Assembly (NCBI GenBank): GCA_002311315.1
Contig: DBZZ01000078.1
Location: 5,689-23,138, forward strand
Source: Methylococcaceae bacterium UBA1147
GTDB lineage: Bacteria; Pseudomonadota; Gammaproteobacteria; Methylococcales; UBA1147
DNA: 17,450 bases
Reading direction: 5' to 3'
Under the pieces are notes generated by a model. That model did not search any database. It was not told where the DNA came from and saw only the letters and a program-made list of their open reading frames with translations. Position 1 is the first letter of the stretch; every line of letters starts with the position of its first letter. Shown piece after piece: positions 14,715-17,450 of the stretch. The translations under genes were made by a program, and so were the position numbers.

Positions 14715-15380
14715 ATGGCTGATATTGCCAATATCCACCCAATTATTGTTCATTTTCCGATTGCCTTGCTGAGCGGTTTTCTGGTTGCCGAAATTCTTGG
14801 GTTGCTGAGTGGCAGCAAGGATCTGCGGACTGCTGCAAAGTGGATGCTTTACTTCGGGACTCTTGGAGCCTTGGTTGCTGCAAGCGTTGGCCTTCTTAGC
14901 GCCGAAGGGGTTTACCATGAGGGTGAAGTCCATTTCTACATGTTAAAACACAGGGACTATGGCCTCAATGTGGCGGCGCTTTCTGTGGTTTTGACCACCT
15001 GGCGTTTGGTCGAAGGCCGGGATTTTGTCGGGATTTCTCGCCTGATACAAAACCTGGTAGGGATCCTGATCGTGGTAAACCTGATGCTGGGCTCGGATCT
15101 CGGCGGCACGATGGTCTACAGGTACGGTGTTGCGGTGGATGCGGTAGCCCGCGAAGAAATCGAACAGACGGTTTCCCACGCCCACAGCGATGACGTGAAT
15201 GACGAGATCATGGATTGGTGGCACGGGATCCTTGAAAGGGACCACGACATCCGCATGCACCTTCACTGCCTCGATTTGTATTCGAGCCTGCTGGAAGAAC
15301 CAGAGTTTGCAAGTGATTGCACGGACTTTCCTGGAGAAGTTCAGGTTTTTGACAGAAAAAAGCCTCCCGAGGGCGGCTAG
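14649..15380 (+). CDS. DUF2231 family membrane protein
   Basis: Integral membrane protein of unknown function, 243 residues from the ATG at 14649. The DUF2231 pattern is clear: IHPIIVHFPIAL opens the first membrane segment (about 33-53), three further hydrophobic segments follow (about 63-84, 104-120, 132-148), histidines recur at 90, 95 and 101, and the domain closes with GGTMVYRYGVAV (152-163). Family members often sit with cytochrome or redox genes, and the conserved histidines suggest metal or haem binding, but that is speculation. An extra charged tail of about 80 residues follows. The start is uncertain: ATGs at 14649, 14682 and 14715 and a TTG at 14598 are all in frame, and none has a good Shine-Dalgarno. 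The domain itself needs only 14715 onward. Confidence 0.8.
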   Translation: MKELFLPYLLGMKELFFQYFPGMADIANIHPIIVHFPIALLSGFLVAEILGLLSGSKDLRTAAKWMLYFGTLGALVAASVGLLSAEGVYHEGEVHFYMLKHRDYGLNVAALSVVLTTWRLVEGRDFVGISRLIQNLVGILIVVNLMLGSDLGGTMVYRYGVAVDAVAREEIEQTVSHAHSDDVNDEIMDWWHGILERDHDIRMHLHCLDLYSSLLEEPEFASDCTDFPGEVQVFDRKKPPEGG

Positions 15381-15390
15381 TTATTTTGTT
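15361..15390 (+). terminator. Probable rho-independent terminator overlapping the DUF2231 stop
   Basis: AGCC-T-CCC (15361-15368) pairs with GGG-C-GGCT (15371-15378) with one internal mismatch and a very short loop, followed by the T-rich TTATTTTGTT (15381-15390). An A-run precedes the stem. The stop codon TAG is at its foot. This would limit read-through into the desaturase gene 33 bp later. Confidence 0.5.
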
Positions 15391-15412
15391 CACAGGGGCC
15401 CAATGAATTGTA

Positions 15413-16453
15413 ATGGTTGAATTCATCCAAACTTTAGAGGAGAGCGAATCCTTCCGGCATCTGTCACCGACGGATGCTGCGGATGTCTACAAGGAGTTGC
15501 GGCGAAAGGTGATCGGGGAAGGCTTGCTCGATCGCAACTACGGCTATTATGCTGGATTGACTACGCTGATTTTTACTGGGTTTTTCGGAAGCTTTGCCGG
15601 GGTTTATTTCAGCCAGAGTCTTTTTGTCGTGGTCTTGCTGTCCCTGTTGTTTGCGTTCTTTTCGGTTCAGATTGGCGGACTGGTTCACGATGCGGGTCAC
15701 CGAGCTGTTTTCAGGACGCCTTTGGCCAATGATGTGTTTGCCCATTCCTGCACGCTGGTGTTTGCTGCCTGTTACAGCAACTGGCGCATCAATCACAATC
15801 GCCACCATGCTAGCCCAAACCAGGTAACCAGGGATCCGGATATGGAAATCCCCTATGGGTTTACCCCGCACCGGTTCAACAAACTCTCGGGCTTTATGGG
15901 CGCGATCAAGAAATTCCAGAAATATACCTACCTGCCCTTCGGTACGATGGCTTCGCTGACCATGCGGTACAAGCGCTACGATTATTTCAAAGAGAACTTT
16001 GGGCCTTCTATTTACTGGGAAATCGCGCTGTTTTTCGTATCAGGGTTCATTCGCTACATCGTTCCCTTCGTTGTTCTGGGGTTTGACAAGGCTTGCCTGT
16101 TCCTTGTCGTTTCGACCTTGTTCGAGGGCTTTTACATGTTTAATATCTTTGCCCCGAATCACAAGGGAATGCCTGAAATAGGCCCAGGTGTCAGGTTGTC
16201 ATTTCTGGAACAGCAGGTGCGAACCGCCCGCAACGTGCGGGGGCATCCGATAACTGATTTCGTGTATCTCGGCCTGAATTACCAGATCGAACATCACCTT
16301 TTTCCCGATACACCCAGGAATAACCTCAGGAAACTGAAACCCCATGTCGAAGAAGTCTGCAGGAAAACAGGTCTCCATTACTCAGAAGCCGGAGTGATCG
16401 AATCGAACCGCCTGATTCTTTCCGAACTGGGCAGGATCAGCCAGACTGCCTGA
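15413..16453 (+). CDS. Membrane fatty acid desaturase (acyl-lipid type)
   Basis: Di-iron enzyme that puts a double bond into an acyl chain using O2 and an electron donor. The 346-residue protein has all three histidine boxes in order: HDAGH (92-96), HNRHH (128-132) and QIEHH (291-295). The Q-x-x-H-H third box is typical of front-end, Delta-6-like desaturases, but no cytochrome b5 domain is fused, so electrons must come from a separate ferredoxin or cytochrome. Hydrophobic segments at about 45-90 and 200-245 give the usual two hairpins. An additional NHKG (249-252) is also typical. The start ATG 15413 lacks a clear Shine-Dalgarno. Regiospecificity cannot be read from sequence. Confidence 0.92.
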   Translation: MVEFIQTLEESESFRHLSPTDAADVYKELRRKVIGEGLLDRNYGYYAGLTTLIFTGFFGSFAGVYFSQSLFVVVLLSLLFAFFSVQIGGLVHDAGHRAVFRTPLANDVFAHSCTLVFAACYSNWRINHNRHHASPNQVTRDPDMEIPYGFTPHRFNKLSGFMGAIKKFQKYTYLPFGTMASLTMRYKRYDYFKENFGPSIYWEIALFFVSGFIRYIVPFVVLGFDKACLFLVVSTLFEGFYMFNIFAPNHKGMPEIGPGVRLSFLEQQVRTARNVRGHPITDFVYLGLNYQIEHHLFPDTPRNNLRKLKPHVEEVCRKTGLHYSEAGVIESNRLILSELGRISQTA

Positions 16454-16468
16454 CCCTTGACCGTCAGG
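16449..16468 (+). repeat. Inverted repeat at the desaturase stop codon
   Basis: CCTGAC (16449-16454) and GTCAGG (16463-16468) form a perfect 6-bp stem with an 8-nt loop, the stop codon TGA lying in the left arm. No T-run follows, so it is not a standard terminator; it may stabilise the 3' end or be fortuitous. Confidence 0.4.
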
Positions 16469-16552
16469 TCGTCGGGAAAGTCGTTTCTTCCGTTGGTTCT
16501 GGCCAAGGCCGATCGGCATGGTTCAGCCAGGGCTCGACAAGCAGAGGGCGTC

Positions 16553-17314
16553 ATGACAAGGGAAGAACTGGAAAAATACCTGGACGCACTGCTTTCTCCG
16601 CAGTTATTCGAGGATTATGGGCCCAACGGCCTGCAGATCGAGGGACGGCCTTTGATCGGCCGACTGGCCTTCTCGGTATCTGCGACACAGGAGTCGATCA
16701 GCATCGCCTGCGAAAGAGAGGCCCAGGCACTGGTTGTGCACCACGGGCTGTTCTGGAAATTCCATGGAGTCCAAAGCCTCACGGGACCATTTGCAAAAAG
16801 GGTTTTTCCACTGGTTCGAAACCAGATCAGCCTTTTCGGTTACCACTTGCCTCTTGATGCGCACCCCGACATAGGCAACGCGGCTTGTCTGGGAGACTTG
16901 ATCAATTTGGGAAGCCGGGATCCTTTTGGGCGCTACAAGGGTTGTCCAACAGGGACCAGGGGACGACTGTCGACGCCGGTTACGGCTCTCGAACTGAAGG
17001 AGAAACTGGAGCAGGTTCTCCACCATCCGGTAATGATGGCCACCCCGGACCCAAGGGCGATGATTGAGACTATCGGTATCATCACCGGGGGAGCCAACAG
17101 TGAATGGCGTCTTGCAGCCGATGATGGCCTTGATGCTTATGTTAGCGGTGAGATGAGCGAACATGACTGGCACGAAAGTCGGGAAGCCGGGGTTCACATG
17201 TTTGCCGGAGGCCATCATGCCACCGAGCGATTTGGAATCCAGGCCCTCATGAGGTGCATCCAGAGAGACTTCGATGTGGAATGTTTCTTCATCGACAGCC
17301 AGAACCCCGCCTGA
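16553..17314 (+). CDS. Nif3-like dinuclear metal center protein (DUF34, YbgI family)
   Basis: Widely conserved metal-binding protein, annotated in databases as GTP cyclohydrolase 1 type 2 homologue; the true activity is unsettled. The 253-residue protein has the family landmarks DYGPNGLQIEG (21-31), VVHHGLFW with His63 and His64, the YHLPLDAHP metal Asp102, and the C-terminal GGHHATERFG with His and Glu225, matching the metal ligands of E. coli YbgI. I start at ATG 16553, with GAGG five bases before, because it aligns with the YbgI N-terminus; a TTG at 16457 would add 32 non-conserved residues. It lies 99 bp after the desaturase on the same strand, without an intervening terminator. Confidence 0.92.
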   Translation: MTREELEKYLDALLSPQLFEDYGPNGLQIEGRPLIGRLAFSVSATQESISIACEREAQALVVHHGLFWKFHGVQSLTGPFAKRVFPLVRNQISLFGYHLPLDAHPDIGNAACLGDLINLGSRDPFGRYKGCPTGTRGRLSTPVTALELKEKLEQVLHHPVMMATPDPRAMIETIGIITGGANSEWRLAADDGLDAYVSGEMSEHDWHESREAGVHMFAGGHHATERFGIQALMRCIQRDFDVECFFIDSQNPA

Positions 17315-17450
17315 ATATACAGTGCGCAGCAAGTTTTGGCTGTTGTGCCATTGCCCCCCTGAGACCTTCAGGAGTCGGACCGCTGCGATATGCTACCAAT
17401 TCCACGGTTCTCTCTGGATATGGTGTTTCAGCCACAGGGGTGGTGGATGC

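Noticed and set aside
12857..16468. The 11-mer TGACCGTCAGG occurring before SRAP and again at the desaturase stop
   Set aside because: Repeated 11-mers are expected many times by chance in a window of this size.
16604..17332. Long minus-strand open frame of 242 codons opposite the Nif3 gene
   Set aside because: It is a shadow of the Nif3 gene: the plus-strand product has all family motifs and the antisense product resembles nothing.
17324..17348. Stem GCGCAGCA/TGTTGTGC after the Nif3 gene as a terminator
   Set aside because: It needs two G-U pairs and is followed by CATTGCCCCCC rather than a T-run.
17390..17450. Possible start of a new gene (MLPIPRFSLDMVFQ...) running off the window end
   Set aside because: Only about 20 codons are visible, an AGGAG lies 15 nt upstream (too far), and no family is recognisable.
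17289..17450. Open minus-strand frame entering from the right edge, ending at 17289
   Set aside because: About 53 codons without a recognisable motif, overlapping the Nif3 gene end; short open frames are expected by chance.

Overview
The window looks like the chromosomal replication-origin neighbourhood of a gammaproteobacterium. Evidence: a GyrB with the long insertion in its C-terminal half, the gene string rpmH-rnpA-yidD-yidC-mnmE diverging from dnaA-dnaN-recF-gyrB, and the presence of apaH, YedK-type SRAP and YbgI-type Nif3 genes. I cannot name the genus from sequence alone.

Layout. (1) 1-852: apaH on the plus strand. (2) 1011-8619, all minus strand: dnaA, dnaN, recF, gyrB, thyA, folA read leftward, an initiation/clamp/repair/gyrase block followed by the thymidylate synthase-dihydrofolate reductase pair. 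(3) 8845-12692, plus strand: rpmH, rnpA, yidD, yidC, mnmE, tightly packed (3-nt gap rpmH/rnpA, 8-nt overlap yidD/yidC), ending in two consecutive hairpins. (4) 12872-17314, plus strand, accessory: an SRAP protease/DNA-crosslinking protein, a von Willebrand factor A lipoprotein, a DUF2231 membrane protein with a duplicated N-terminus, a three-histidine-box fatty acid desaturase and a Nif3/DUF34 metalloprotein. The last 136 bases hold no gene I can support, and no gene-free stretch exceeds 300 bases.

The most interesting signals are non-coding. Two parS-like ParB-binding palindromes lie in the dnaA-side block, one in the folA-thyA gap (1548-1563) and one inside the last codons of recF (4884-4897), although no parA/parB genes are in the window. 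The dnaA-dnaN gap (7091-7278) has a 34-base pure A/T run, four one-mismatch DnaA boxes and a perfect 7-bp dyad, whereas the dnaA-rpmH gap (8620-8844), the usual place for oriC in pseudomonad-type gammaproteobacteria, shows none. I infer that oriC is between dnaA and dnaN. The usual mnmE-mnmG-rsmG-parA-parB string is broken right after mnmE, so segregation genes must lie elsewhere while parS sites remain by the origin.

I found no convincing novel multi-gene defence or mobile system. The accessory cluster is modest, and its genes may be neighbours rather than partners.
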